Assembly (NCBI GenBank): GCA_002390155.1
Contig: DGOS01000046.1
Location: 1-6,397 of the forward strand
Reading direction: 5' to 3'
Length of the DNA stretch: 6,397 bases
Source of the DNA: Hyphomicrobiaceae bacterium UBA4460
GTDB lineage: Bacteria > Pseudomonadota > Alphaproteobacteria > Rhizobiales > Methyloligellaceae
In this document: positions 1 through 6,093 of the stretch, one piece after another
How positions within the stretch are numbered: position 1 is the stretch's first letter
Layout of the letters: each line of letters opens with the position of its first letter
Position numbers and translations under genes: made by a program
Notes under the pieces: generated by a model
Told to the model about the DNA's origin: nothing
The model's database searches: none
Seen by the model: the letters and a program-made list of their open reading frames with translations, nothing else

Positions 1-50
1 CAACCAGACGGTTATGAGCCGCCGGCTCTAACCAATTGAGCTACGGGCCC
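1..50 (-). tRNA. tRNA with CAU anticodon (Met or Ile2), cut by the window edge
   Basis: Read on the minus strand from base 50, the sequence starts with acceptor strand GGGCCCG, then U8-A9, a D arm with stem GCTC/GAGC and loop AATTGGTTA, and an anticodon arm with stem GGCGG/CCGTC (one G-U pair) and loop CTCATAA, so the anticodon is CAU. The variable loop, T arm and 3' acceptor strand lie beyond the left edge. A CAU gene in bacteria can be initiator Met, elongator Met, or Ile2, whose C34 is changed to lysidine by TilS to read AUA. The G-C acceptor start and normal D arm argue against initiator. The GGCxx anticodon stem resembles E. coli tRNA-Ile2 more than elongator Met, but this does not settle the identity. 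Confidence 0.92.
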
Positions 51-112
51 CCAGTGCGCATCCGACGAAATCTGTTGTCTTTTCGGGATGATACACGCCT
101 CTCACAATTCCG

Positions 113-135
113 CCTCATAGCAGATTCCTCATAGC
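113..135. repeat. 9-bp direct repeat, 14-bp period
   Basis: CCTCATAGC occurs at 113-121 and again at 127-135, separated by AGATT. It lies between the divergently arranged tRNA and SIMPL-protein gene, so it could be a regulator site or chance. I could not place a convincing promoter for either gene in 51-178. Confidence 0.5.
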
Positions 136-178
136 GCCAACACCGCTCCTGCCACCTCTCACCTGGAAATGCCAAACG

Positions 179-916
179 ATGCCCTTTCTCGACGCGCCCC
201 TCGCCTCGTGCCTGAAGCTGATCGTCCCGGCCATCGCGCTTCTGGCCTCGGCTCTCTCCTTCGTAACGTCCCCGGCACAGGCCGAGGAGTCGGACAAGCG
301 GACCGTGTCGCTCTCCGCTACCGGCGCGGTGAAGACCACGCCGGACAAGGTGGACATCACCACCGGCGTCACCTCGGAGGGCCAAACAGCCCGGGATGCT
401 CTGACCAAGAACACCGAGGCGATGACCAAAGTGGTGGACGGGCTGAAGGCCGCCGGCATCAAGGCGAAGGACATCCAGACCACGAATTTCTCCGTCTCGC
501 CAATCTACGAGAAGAAGAAGCAGGGCTACGCCGCCTTCATCACGGGCTATCGCGTCAGCAACCAGGTGCACATCACGGTGCATGACACCAAGAAGCTCGG
601 CAAGATTCTGGACGCCGTGGTCAGCCTCGGCGCCAACAAGATCAATTCCATCAATTTCGGCGTATCGGAGCCGGAGCCGCTAAAGGACGAGGCCCGCAAG
701 CAAGCGGTGAAGAATGCGATCGCCAATGCCAAGCTCTACGCGGAAGCAGCGGGCGTGGAGCTCGGGCCCGTCTTGACCATTACCGAAGAGAGCGGCGTGG
801 TCTCACCGCGCTTCGCAGCGGCCGCGGCTCCCATGGCCGAGGCCAGAGCGGTGCCTATCGAGGCCGGCACGACGACCGTTCAGGCGCGGGTCCAAATGAC
901 TTGGGAGCTGCGCTAG
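179..916 (+). CDS. SIMPL domain (DUF541) periplasmic protein, YggE-like
   Basis: This is a 245-residue secreted protein of the SIMPL/DUF541 family, which includes E. coli YggE, a protein linked to lowered oxidative stress; its biochemical activity is not defined. Residues 14-31 are a hydrophobic signal segment after Lys13, with a likely signal peptidase I cut after AQA at 33-35. The mature part from about residue 40 shows the family pattern: an opening ATG-V-x4-PDKVDITTGV strand, a central VSNQVHITVHD strand, a LGANKINSINFGVSEPE segment, and a long helix EARKQAVKNAIANAKLYAE ahead of a final beta segment ending in TWELR. The length matches the family. The ATG is the only upstream start that keeps the signal peptide, although the Shine-Dalgarno is weak (GGA at 165-167). 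The fusion gene follows on the same strand after 64 bp, so co-transcription is possible. A dyad plus T-run at 931-954 might end this transcript. Confidence 0.93.
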   Translation: MPFLDAPLASCLKLIVPAIALLASALSFVTSPAQAEESDKRTVSLSATGAVKTTPDKVDITTGVTSEGQTARDALTKNTEAMTKVVDGLKAAGIKAKDIQTTNFSVSPIYEKKKQGYAAFITGYRVSNQVHITVHDTKKLGKILDAVVSLGANKINSINFGVSEPEPLKDEARKQAVKNAIANAKLYAEAAGVELGPVLTITEESGVVSPRFAAAAAPMAEARAVPIEAGTTTVQARVQMTWELR

Positions 917-930
917 CGAGGTTTGCCCAG

Positions 931-944
931 CTGATCGAGATCAA
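931..944. promoter_or_regulatory. FNR/FixK-like dyad or part of a terminator, ambiguous
   Basis: CTGATCGAGATCAA matches the FNR consensus TTGAT-N4-ATCAA at nine of its ten specified bases and lies 36 bp before the next start codon. It is also a TGATC/GATCA dyad, flanked by GCC and GGC and followed by six T at 949-954, which could be a weak intrinsic terminator for the SIMPL gene. No good -10 sits at the spacing expected for an activated promoter, so the regulatory reading is tentative. Confidence 0.3.
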
Positions 945-980
945 GGCGTTTTTTCGCCCCGGCTGCTAGGGATTTCGCCC

Positions 981-3047
981 ATGACGGCAGCAGATGCTAA
1001 GTATCCGGAGGACGACCGTCTCGCGCGCGATCGTGCCTTTATGGTGGCGCGTCATCTTGGGGCGCGCGGCATTTCCGACCCCCAAGTGCTTCGGGCCATG
1101 GGCGAGGTTCCACGCGAAGCCTTCGTGTCGGAGCCTTTGGCCGAGTTCGCCTACGAAGACGCGCCGCTCCCGATCGAGGCCGGGCAGACTATCTCCCAGC
1201 CTTATATCGTTGCCCGCATGGTCGAGCTGGCCGAACTGAGGCCCGGCGATAACGTGCTCGAGGTCGGCGCCGGGTCCGGCTATGCGGCGGCGGTAATGGG
1301 GCGCATTGCCGATAAGGTCTATGCCATCGAGCGGCACGAGGAGCTTGCGAGACTGGCCCAAGCCCGCGAAGCGAAGCTCGGCTATGACAACGTGGAGATC
1401 ATCTGCGCCGACGGCACCAAGGGCTGGCCGGAGGCGGCCCCGTTCGACGCCATCATGGTCTCCGCCGGCGGGCCGAAAATTCCCGAGACATTGAAGCAGC
1501 AACTCGCCGTCGGCGGGCGCCTGGTGATCCCTGTCGGCCGCGAGATACACCAGACATTAATGCTGGTGCGGCGCACCGGCGAGGACACGTTCGAACAAGA
1601 AGACCATGGCGCGGTGACCTTCGTGCCGCTGATCGGCGAGGAAGGCTGGGGCGCACCGGAGACGGCGAAGGCGCAGACTAAGATCGACTCGGCCACGACG
1701 GGCTACGCGAACGGCCTGCTCATCCCCTCCCAGCACGCCAAGGTCGTCCGCACAAGTCTGAGCCATGTCATCGCCGACGCGGCCGAGCCTTTCGGCGATC
1801 TCGACGAGCTTGCCACTCTCGCCGAGCGCTTCGCCAACCGCCGTGTCGTCCTGCTCGGCGAGGCGACACACGGTACGGCAGAGTTCTATGACGCGCGCGC
1901 GCGCATCACCGAGATGCTGGTCCGGAAGCACGGGTTCAACGTCGTGGCGGTGGAGGCAGATTGGCCCGATGCCACCGTTTACGACGCGCTCGTGCGCGGC
2001 CTGCCCCGGCCCGCGGTGCCGACCGAGGCGTTTTCGCGCTTTCCCGCCTGGATGTGGCGGAACGGGCAGGTGCGCGACTTCCTCGCGCGCCTCGAAGCGA
2101 TCAACGAGACCATTGCCGATCCGGACAAGCGCGCCGGCTTCTACGGCCTCGACGTCTACAGCATGGCATCGTCCATCGAAGCGGTACTCAACTACCTGGA
2201 TGGGGTCGACCCGGACGCCGCACGGATCGCGCGCGAACGGTACGGCTGCCTCGCCCCCTTCCGGACCGAACCCGCCCGCTATGGCCACATGGCGATGTCG
2301 CGCGGCTTTGCGGTCTGCGAAACACCCGTAACGAAAGCGCTGGTCGATCTGTTGAAGAACCGGCTCGACTATCTTGCAAAAGACGGCGATGCTTTCTTCG
2401 ATGCGGAGCAGAATGCGCGCATCGTGATGGCAGCCGAGCTGTATTACCGCATCATGTATTACGGCGGCGCGAGGTCATGGAACCTGCGCGACGAGCACAT
2501 GTTCGACACGCTGGAACGGGTGCTGGCCCATCGCGGTTCCGATTCCAAAGCCGTGGTCTGGGCGCACAACTCTCATATCGGCAATGCGATGTTCACCGAG
2601 ATGGGCCAAGTGCGCGGCGAACACAATATCGGCCAGCTCGCCCGCGCGCGGTTTGCCGACCAATGCGCGCTGATCGGCTTCGGCACTGATCGGGGCACCG
2701 TCGCCGCGGCATCCAATTGGGATGAGCCGATGGAGGTCAAACGCGTTCGCCCCGCCCGCGACGATTCCTATGAAGGCCGCTCGCGCGAGGCGGGCATCGA
2801 TGCTTTCTTCCTGGAGACGGGCACCGGACAGAAAGACAGCGTTCGCGAGGCGCTGGCCGAGCCGCTTCTCGAGAGGGCCATCGGCGTGATCTATCGTCCG
2901 GAGACGGAGCTACTGTCTCACTACTTCCAGGCGGAACTGTCGCGGCAGTTCGATGCATGGGTCTGGTTCACGGAAACGAACGCGGTGGATGCGCGGCCGC
3001 AGGCCCATCCCCATGGGCCCGACGAGACCTATCCGTTCGGACTGTAG
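981..3047 (+). CDS. Fusion: protein-L-isoaspartate O-methyltransferase + erythromycin esterase-family domain
   Basis: A single uninterrupted 688-residue reading frame carries two complete enzymes. Residues 1 to about 225 are a protein-L-isoaspartate O-methyltransferase (PCMT), which uses S-adenosylmethionine to methylate isoaspartyl residues and so starts repair of aged proteins. Seen here are the active-site motif QTISQPY (69-75), SAM motif I VLEVGAGSGY (92-101), the acidic YAIER segment after it, and a terminal VPLIGEEGW (215-223); the length matches stand-alone Pcm. After a linker, about 260-688 is a full erythromycin-esterase-family domain. It has GEATHG with Glu294 and His297, VEADW with Glu325, and HNSH with His529 and His532, corresponding to the catalytic set described for EreB/EreC. 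Most chromosomal members of that family do not inactivate macrolides, so the substrate is unknown and resistance should not be assumed. No signal peptide is seen, so it is cytoplasmic. The ATG follows TAGGGA at 967-972 with an 8-base gap. It converges on panD, with 19 bp between the stop codons. Confidence 0.93.
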   Translation: MTAADAKYPEDDRLARDRAFMVARHLGARGISDPQVLRAMGEVPREAFVSEPLAEFAYEDAPLPIEAGQTISQPYIVARMVELAELRPGDNVLEVGAGSGYAAAVMGRIADKVYAIERHEELARLAQAREAKLGYDNVEIICADGTKGWPEAAPFDAIMVSAGGPKIPETLKQQLAVGGRLVIPVGREIHQTLMLVRRTGEDTFEQEDHGAVTFVPLIGEEGWGAPETAKAQTKIDSATTGYANGLLIPSQHAKVVRTSLSHVIADAAEPFGDLDELATLAERFANRRVVLLGEATHGTAEFYDARARITEMLVRKHGFNVVAVEADWPDATVYDALVRGLPRPAVPTEAFSRFPAWMWRNGQVRDFLARLEAINETIADPDKRAGFYGLDVYSMASSIEAVLNYLDGVDPDAARIARERYGCLAPFRTEPARYGHMAMSRGFAVCETPVTKALVDLLKNRLDYLAKDGDAFFDAEQNARIVMAAELYYRIMYYGGARSWNLRDEHMFDTLERVLAHRGSDSKAVVWAHNSHIGNAMFTEMGQVRGEHNIGQLARARFADQCALIGFGTDRGTVAAASNWDEPMEVKRVRPARDDSYEGRSREAGIDAFFLETGTGQKDSVREALAEPLLERAIGVIYRPETELLSHYFQAELSRQFDAWVWFTETNAVDARPQAHPHGPDETYPFGL

Positions 3048-3066
3048 TGATTGGTCGTGCGGGACC

Positions 3067-3423
3067 TTACGGCGTCGCCACGACTTCGTTCCCCTCGCCC
3101 AGCACGACGACATTCGGGTGGTAGTTGCGCGCCTCTTCGGCCGGGATCTGGCAATAGGCGACGATGATCACCTTGTCGCCCTTTTGCACCAGGCGCGCCG
3201 CGGCGCCATTCACGGCGATGGCGGCAGAGCCGCGCGGCGCCTCGATGGCATAGGTGGTGAAGCGCGCGCCGGTGTTGATGTTCAGCACATCCACCTGCTC
3301 ATGGGGCAGGATGCCGGACTCGTCCAAAAGGTCGCGGTCGATGCCGATCGACCCCTCATAGTGCATGTCCGCGCCGGTCACCGTGGCCCGGTGCAGCTTC
3401 GCTTTCAGCATTGTTAGGAACAC
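3067..3423 (-). CDS. panD: Aspartate 1-decarboxylase (pyruvoyl-dependent)
   Basis: PanD decarboxylates L-aspartate to beta-alanine for pantothenate and coenzyme A synthesis. The proenzyme cleaves itself between Gly24 and Ser25, and Ser25 becomes the pyruvoyl cofactor. The 118-residue product matches the family (E. coli 126). It shows [15 protein letters not shown] with Lys9 and His11, YEGS with Tyr22 and the cleavage pair Gly24-Ser25, [11 protein letters not shown] with Arg54 and Tyr58, VNGAAA with Asn72, and [11 protein letters not shown] near the end. I chose the GTG start at 3423. It puts the cleavage serine at the family-standard position 25 and has GGGGCGGA about 5 bases upstream, whereas the ATG at 3411 is too far from that site. 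A promoter and a structured leader lie upstream. It stands alone, with no other pantothenate gene in view. Confidence 0.96.
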   Translation of the reverse strand: MFLTMLKAKLHRATVTGADMHYEGSIGIDRDLLDESGILPHEQVDVLNINTGARFTTYAIEAPRGSAAIAVNGAAARLVQKGDKVIIVAYCQIPAEEARNYHPNVVVLGEGNEVVATP

Positions 3424-3434
3424 GTAATCCGCCC

Positions 3435-3465
3435 CTGGTTACCCAGCCGGCCCGGAAAAGGGCCG
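3435..3465 (-). other. panD leader with two consecutive hairpins
   Basis: In the panD mRNA sense the leader contains CGGCCC-TTTTCC-GGGCCG (3465 to 3448, perfect 6-bp stem), one G, then CTGG-GTAA-CCAG (3446 to 3435, 4-bp stem closed by a GNRA-type GUAA tetraloop). The ribosome site and GTG follow within 11 bases. There is no T-run after either stem in this direction, so neither is an intrinsic terminator. A role in mRNA stability or translation is inference. Confidence 0.5.
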
Positions 3466-3478
3466 TTTCTCACTCTTG

Positions 3479-3507
3479 GATATAGGGCAAGCACCCGGTT
3501 GTCGCAA
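3479..3507 (-). promoter_or_regulatory. Predicted sigma-70 type promoter of panD
   Basis: On the minus strand, -35 TTGCGA (3507-3502) and -10 TATATC (3484-3479) each match consensus at four of six bases and are separated by exactly 17 bp. The predicted start near 3472 gives a leader of about 49 bases that holds both hairpins. Confidence 0.5.
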
Positions 3508-3701
3508 TGCAACATTCCCGCGCAGTCCCCTATGACCCCCCGCCTGGCGATGCGGGCCAGCGCGCCGACCTCTCGATTTTTAGGAAAATTGCGCGGGTTC
3601 CACCCACCAAAATCTTCAGCCGGGTCTGTCATAGGTCACCGCTAGAAGAGTTCGGGGCTGCGGAAGCCACCGGACCGAACCTGTCGCAGGGAGGCACACT
3701 C

Positions 3702-3841
3702 ATGACCAATCAGGGATCCCGCTTCGGCGGGGCCGTGATCTCGTATACGCCGAGCCGTATGCCGGAAATCGTCTCGTTCGCCCTCACCGCCGTTCTGTTC
3801 GGAAGCGTTTCTTGCTCACGTTCGGCGAGGCCCTCGTCTAG
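3702..3841 (+). pseudogene. Frameshifted 46-residue single-span membrane miniprotein
   Basis: A strong Shine-Dalgarno, AGGGAGG at 3688-3694, lies 7 bases before an ATG. The frame reads 36 codons ending in a hydrophobic stretch (VSFALTAVLFGSV). At the T-run 3808-3810 it then becomes polar and continues, unstopped, far into the antisense of the convergent cyclase gene. Reading from base 3809 in the -1 frame gives FLLTFGEALV and a TAG at 3839-3841. This extends the membrane segment naturally and ends 7 bases before the cyclase stop. One missing T would restore a 46-residue protein with a basic N-terminal part, PSRMPEIVSF, and one membrane span. The shift could be a true mutation or a sequencing error in the T-run. 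The local sequence is not a good programmed slippery site. I do not recognise the family. Bases 3508-3701 before it hold no other gene or convincing signal. Confidence 0.5.
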
Positions 3842-3848
3842 TCACCGT

Positions 3849-5126
3849 CTAACCAGCGGCCTTGGCGGGCTCACCAGCGTGCAACGCCCAGAGCCGCTTC
3901 GCGGTGGGTACGCCGCGCAGATCGTGCGGACCGAGATCGTGCAGGCGGAAGCCGAGCCCCGTGGAGGTGCGCGTCACCACGTCGTCCGTCGCCACTATGG
4001 GTTGGCCGAGCAGCTTCGACATGTCTTGCGTGCGCGCGACCTCGTTCACCGTGCGGCCGATGACGCCGAACTTCAGGCGCTCGCGCGTACCGGCATTGCC
4101 GAACACCACGTCGCCGAAATGCACCCCAACCCCGAAGGCAATCTCCGCCGCGCGCGGGCAGGCCTTCGTCTTCGCCGCCGCGAGACGATCTTGCGCGGAC
4201 GCCGCCGCGCGCAAAGCGGCCGTGCAAGCTACCTCCTCGTCGCCCGCCTCGGCGGGGAAGAACGCCAGGATGGCATCGCCCACAATGTCGAGCACCTGGC
4301 CGCCCTCTTCCATGACGGCGCCGGCGGCGCAATCGAAATACACATTCAGCAGGTCGAGAAACGCTTCCACGGGGAGCTGATCGGCCAGCCCCGTTGAATT
4401 GCGCAAGTCCGAATACCACAGCGCCGCGGTCAGCCGTTCGCCGTCGCCGCGCTTGATGGTGCCCGACAGGATGCGCTCGCCGACCAGCGGCCCGTGAAAC
4501 GCATTCAGCGCATTCTTGGTGATCTGATCCTTGATGACGACGCGCAAGGCCAAGGACAGCGGCGCTAGGATCTGCTGCATGACGTTGATGTCGCGCTCCG
4601 AGAATCCGGACGGCGTCTTGGTCGACCAGGAGAGCGCCAGCCCGTCCGTGGTGTCCACGGTCATTGGCTTTTCCCCGAACGACACCACGCGCGCGAAGTA
4701 GCCGGTGAAGCCTTCCCCGCGCAGGCGCTGCAGCAGCGGGAACTTGTCGACCAATTCGTCGCGATTGAGCTGCAAGGGCAGCTCCTCCACGCCTTGCGTG
4801 ATCATCCAGTAGAACGGGCTCAGCGTGAACTCAGGGTTGCCCTCATTGAGCGCCTGAAAATATTCGACGTCGACGCCGCTATCCTTGGTCCAGGTGATGG
4901 ACATGCCGTCGAACAGCGGATGCAGGATGCGGAAGCCGACCATCATGCGCTCCAAGGGCACGCCGGCCGCCACCAGCCGCCCCATGACCGTCTCCACGAG
5001 ATCGCCCACGGGCCGGTCGGTCAGGCCCGAAGCGATGATCGCATCGGCGATTTCGCCGGAGACGCAGGCCTCGTCGAGTGCGATCGCGCCCGAGGCGTCA
5101 TCCGTGGGTATTGCGGTATCGGTCAT
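3849..5126 (-). CDS. Class III adenylate/guanylate cyclase-like protein, soluble
   Basis: This 425-residue protein has a class III nucleotidyl cyclase catalytic domain at about 228-415 behind a long N-terminal domain. Residues 35-200 (HPLFDG, FPLLQRLRGEGFTGYFARV, GFSERDINVMQQILAPL) resemble the GAF-like sensor part of rhizobial soluble cyclases; no membrane span or signal peptide is seen. Both metal-binding aspartates are present: Asp240 in WYSDLRNST and Asp284 in VGDAILAFF. The transition-state pair Asn361 and Arg365 is also present in VIGRTVNEVAR. Unusually, the position that normally carries the substrate-specifying Lys is Asp280 (QVLDIVGD). The Asp/Thr partner position is Gly354 (KFGVIG). 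ATP or GTP preference, and activity itself, are therefore uncertain. The ATG has AAGGAG 8 bases upstream, partly held in a small hairpin. It lies downstream of the metallopeptidase on the same strand, 138 bp away. Confidence 0.9.
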   Translation of the reverse strand: MTDTAIPTDDASGAIALDEACVSGEIADAIIASGLTDRPVGDLVETVMGRLVAAGVPLERMMVGFRILHPLFDGMSITWTKDSGVDVEYFQALNEGNPEFTLSPFYWMITQGVEELPLQLNRDELVDKFPLLQRLRGEGFTGYFARVVSFGEKPMTVDTTDGLALSWSTKTPSGFSERDINVMQQILAPLSLALRVVIKDQITKNALNAFHGPLVGERILSGTIKRGDGERLTAALWYSDLRNSTGLADQLPVEAFLDLLNVYFDCAAGAVMEEGGQVLDIVGDAILAFFPAEAGDEEVACTAALRAAASAQDRLAAAKTKACPRAAEIAFGVGVHFGDVVFGNAGTRERLKFGVIGRTVNEVARTQDMSKLLGQPIVATDDVVTRTSTGLGFRLHDLGPHDLRGVPTAKRLWALHAGEPAKAAG

Positions 5127-5130
5127 GATC

Positions 5131-5147
5131 TGGGCTCCTTAAGCCCA
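5131..5147 (-). promoter_or_regulatory. Hairpin enclosing the cyclase ribosome binding site
   Basis: In the mRNA sense, TGGGCT-TAAGG-AGCCCA (5147 to 5131) is a perfect 6-bp stem with a 5-base loop. The Shine-Dalgarno AAGGAG (5140-5135) spans the loop and the start of the 3' arm, and the start codon follows 4 bases after the stem. This could damp translation of the cyclase; that role is inference. Confidence 0.45.
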
Positions 5148-5204
5148 CTCTATCACCCTCGCCTATGGCGGGATCGGGGCGTGGCCTCTCACGTCTTCGT
5201 CATC

Positions 5205-5246
5205 TTCTTTGCGCTACCGCGCTTCTTCTATGCGCTACCGCGCTTC
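5205..5246. repeat. 21-bp tandem repeat, two copies
   Basis: Bases 5205-5225 and 5226-5246 are the same 21-mer with one mismatch (T at 5209, A at 5230). The shared core is TGCGCTACCGCGCTTC, and a partial third copy, GCGCTAC, starts at 5247. It lies just past the stop of the metallopeptidase gene, within the 138-bp gap before the cyclase. No coding role is evident in the gene's own frame, which meets further stops here. Confidence 0.75.
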
Positions 5247-5264
5247 GCGCTACTTGAGCGCGTT

Positions 5265-5963
5265 TTAGCGCGCCGACGCGCTGCGGCCGCGGCCGATCAG
5301 CATGAACACGTAGAACAGCCAGACGCCGATGGCCGAGACCGCCGCCGCCACATAGGTCCAGGCCGCCGCGTCCAGCACCTTGTCGACGCCCTCCAGCTCC
5401 TTCTTGCCGATAATGCCGTGGCTCATGAGCAGCTCCTTGGCGCGGGCGGAGGCGTTGAACTCCACGGGCAAGGTCAACAGCGCGAAGACGAAGGAGGCGC
5501 CGAACAGGATGACGCCAATCCAGGTCAGCACGTCCCATTGCAGCATCAGCCCACCGACAAAGGCCCAAGGCGCGGCTTGCGAGGCGAGCTGCACCACCGG
5601 CACGATGTAGGTGCGCAGCTCCATGGGGAAATAGTCCCGCGCATCCTGGAGCGCGTGGCCCGTCTCATGGGCGGCGATGCCGGCGGCGGCGACGGACGGC
5701 GTGTAATAGACCTCCTGGCTGAGGCGCAAGACCTTGGCGCGCGGGTCGTAGTGATCGGACAGCACGCCTTCGGTGGTCTCCACCTTGACGTCCTGCAGTC
5801 CCTTCGCATCCAAAAGCCGCCGCGCCACTTCCGCGCCCGTGATGCCGTCCCGCGTCGGCACTTGCGAATATTTGGTGACGTTCGCCTTGATGCGGGCTTG
5901 CGCATAAAGCCCGAGCGCCAGGCCCGGCCCGACCAGCAGCCAAAACAGCGGATCTTCAAACAT
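5265..5963 (-). CDS. YugP-family membrane zinc metallopeptidase
   Basis: This 232-residue protein belongs to the Zn_peptidase_2 (PF04298, B. subtilis YugP) family of predicted membrane-bound zinc proteases, whose substrates are unknown. An N-terminal membrane segment (about 6-22) is followed by a segment with the family's KYSQVPTRDGITGAEVARRLLD pattern (31-52) and SDHYDPRAKVLRLS (69-82). The zinc motif HETGH follows, with His99, Glu100 and His103 (AAHETGHALQDA). Further hydrophobic segments lie at about 118-137, 146-166 and 201-222. Glu168 in PVEFNAS is a conserved acidic residue after the third segment and may be the third zinc ligand. The length is typical. ATG at 5963 is preceded by GGAG with a 6-base gap. 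It is divergent from the Cys/His-rich peptide gene, with 187 bp between start codons, and the FNR-like box there could in principle affect both. Confidence 0.94.
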   Translation of the reverse strand: MFEDPLFWLLVGPGLALGLYAQARIKANVTKYSQVPTRDGITGAEVARRLLDAKGLQDVKVETTEGVLSDHYDPRAKVLRLSQEVYYTPSVAAAGIAAHETGHALQDARDYFPMELRTYIVPVVQLASQAAPWAFVGGLMLQWDVLTWIGVILFGASFVFALLTLPVEFNASARAKELLMSHGIIGKKELEGVDKVLDAAAWTYVAAAVSAIGVWLFYVFMLIGRGRSASAR

Positions 5964-6050
5964 CGTTGCTCCGATCCTTCCGCGCGTCCAACATTGCTGG
6001 CCAGTCTAGCACGCCATCCCAAGTCGGCATGCGGTCCAACTTGAGCGCAT

Positions 6051-6064
6051 TTGAGCGGGATCAA
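6051..6064 (+). promoter_or_regulatory. FNR/FixK-type activator box
   Basis: TTGAGCGGGATCAA fits the FixK pattern TTGA-N6-TCAA exactly and the FNR consensus TTGAT-N4-ATCAA at nine of ten specified bases. A second half-like TTGAGCG begins 10 bases earlier, at 6041. The centre, 6057.5, falls about 41.5 bases before the transcription start expected from the -10 at 6088-6093, which is the classic position for class II activation by FNR/CRP-family proteins. The matching -35 region (GGCGAG) is poor, as expected for an activator-dependent promoter. Confidence 0.6.
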
Positions 6065-6072
6065 GGCGAGCG

Positions 6073-6088
6073 CACGCCGATCGGCGTG
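6073..6088. promoter_or_regulatory. Perfect 16-bp palindrome overlapping the -10, possible operator
   Basis: CACGCCGATCGGCGTG is a perfect 8+8 dyad with no spacer, between the FNR-like box and the -10 and sharing its last G with it. The position suits a repressor operator. I cannot name a regulator family from the sequence. Confidence 0.45.
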
Positions 6089-6093
6089 ATAAT
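6088..6093 (+). promoter_or_regulatory. Predicted -10 element of the Cys/His-rich peptide gene
   Basis: GATAAT matches TATAAT at five of six bases and is preceded by a T that makes TGATAAT. A start near 6099-6100 gives a leader of about 52 bases. Confidence 0.5.

Noticed and set aside
1749..3047. Calling the esterase domain a macrolide resistance gene
   Set aside because: The motifs place it in the erythromycin esterase superfamily, but many chromosomal members have other substrates, and neither the context nor the fusion suggests a resistance cassette.
3053..3066. GGTC/GACC hairpin between the convergent fusion gene and panD, as a shared terminator
   Set aside because: The stem is only four base pairs with no T-run on either strand, so there is not enough to call a terminator.
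3414..3632. 72-codon minus-strand frame overlapping the panD start
   Set aside because: It overlaps panD and its promoter, shows no motif, and its composition looks non-coding.
3801..3815. Programmed -1 ribosomal frameshift at the T-run of the miniprotein
   Set aside because: The sequence C-GTT-TCT does not follow the X-XXY-YYZ slippery pattern, and tRNA re-pairing on CGT would be poor. A one-base deletion or read error explains it better.
3507..4397. Long + strand frame of 296 codons across the panD upstream region and the cyclase 3' part
   Set aside because: Most of it is antisense to the cyclase gene. Its only credible coding part is the miniprotein segment from 3702, whose natural ending is in another frame.
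4794..6044. Long + strand frame of 416 codons opposite the cyclase and metallopeptidase
   Set aside because: It is a high-GC antisense shadow, rich in Arg, Gly and His with no domain pattern, opposite two well-recognised genes.
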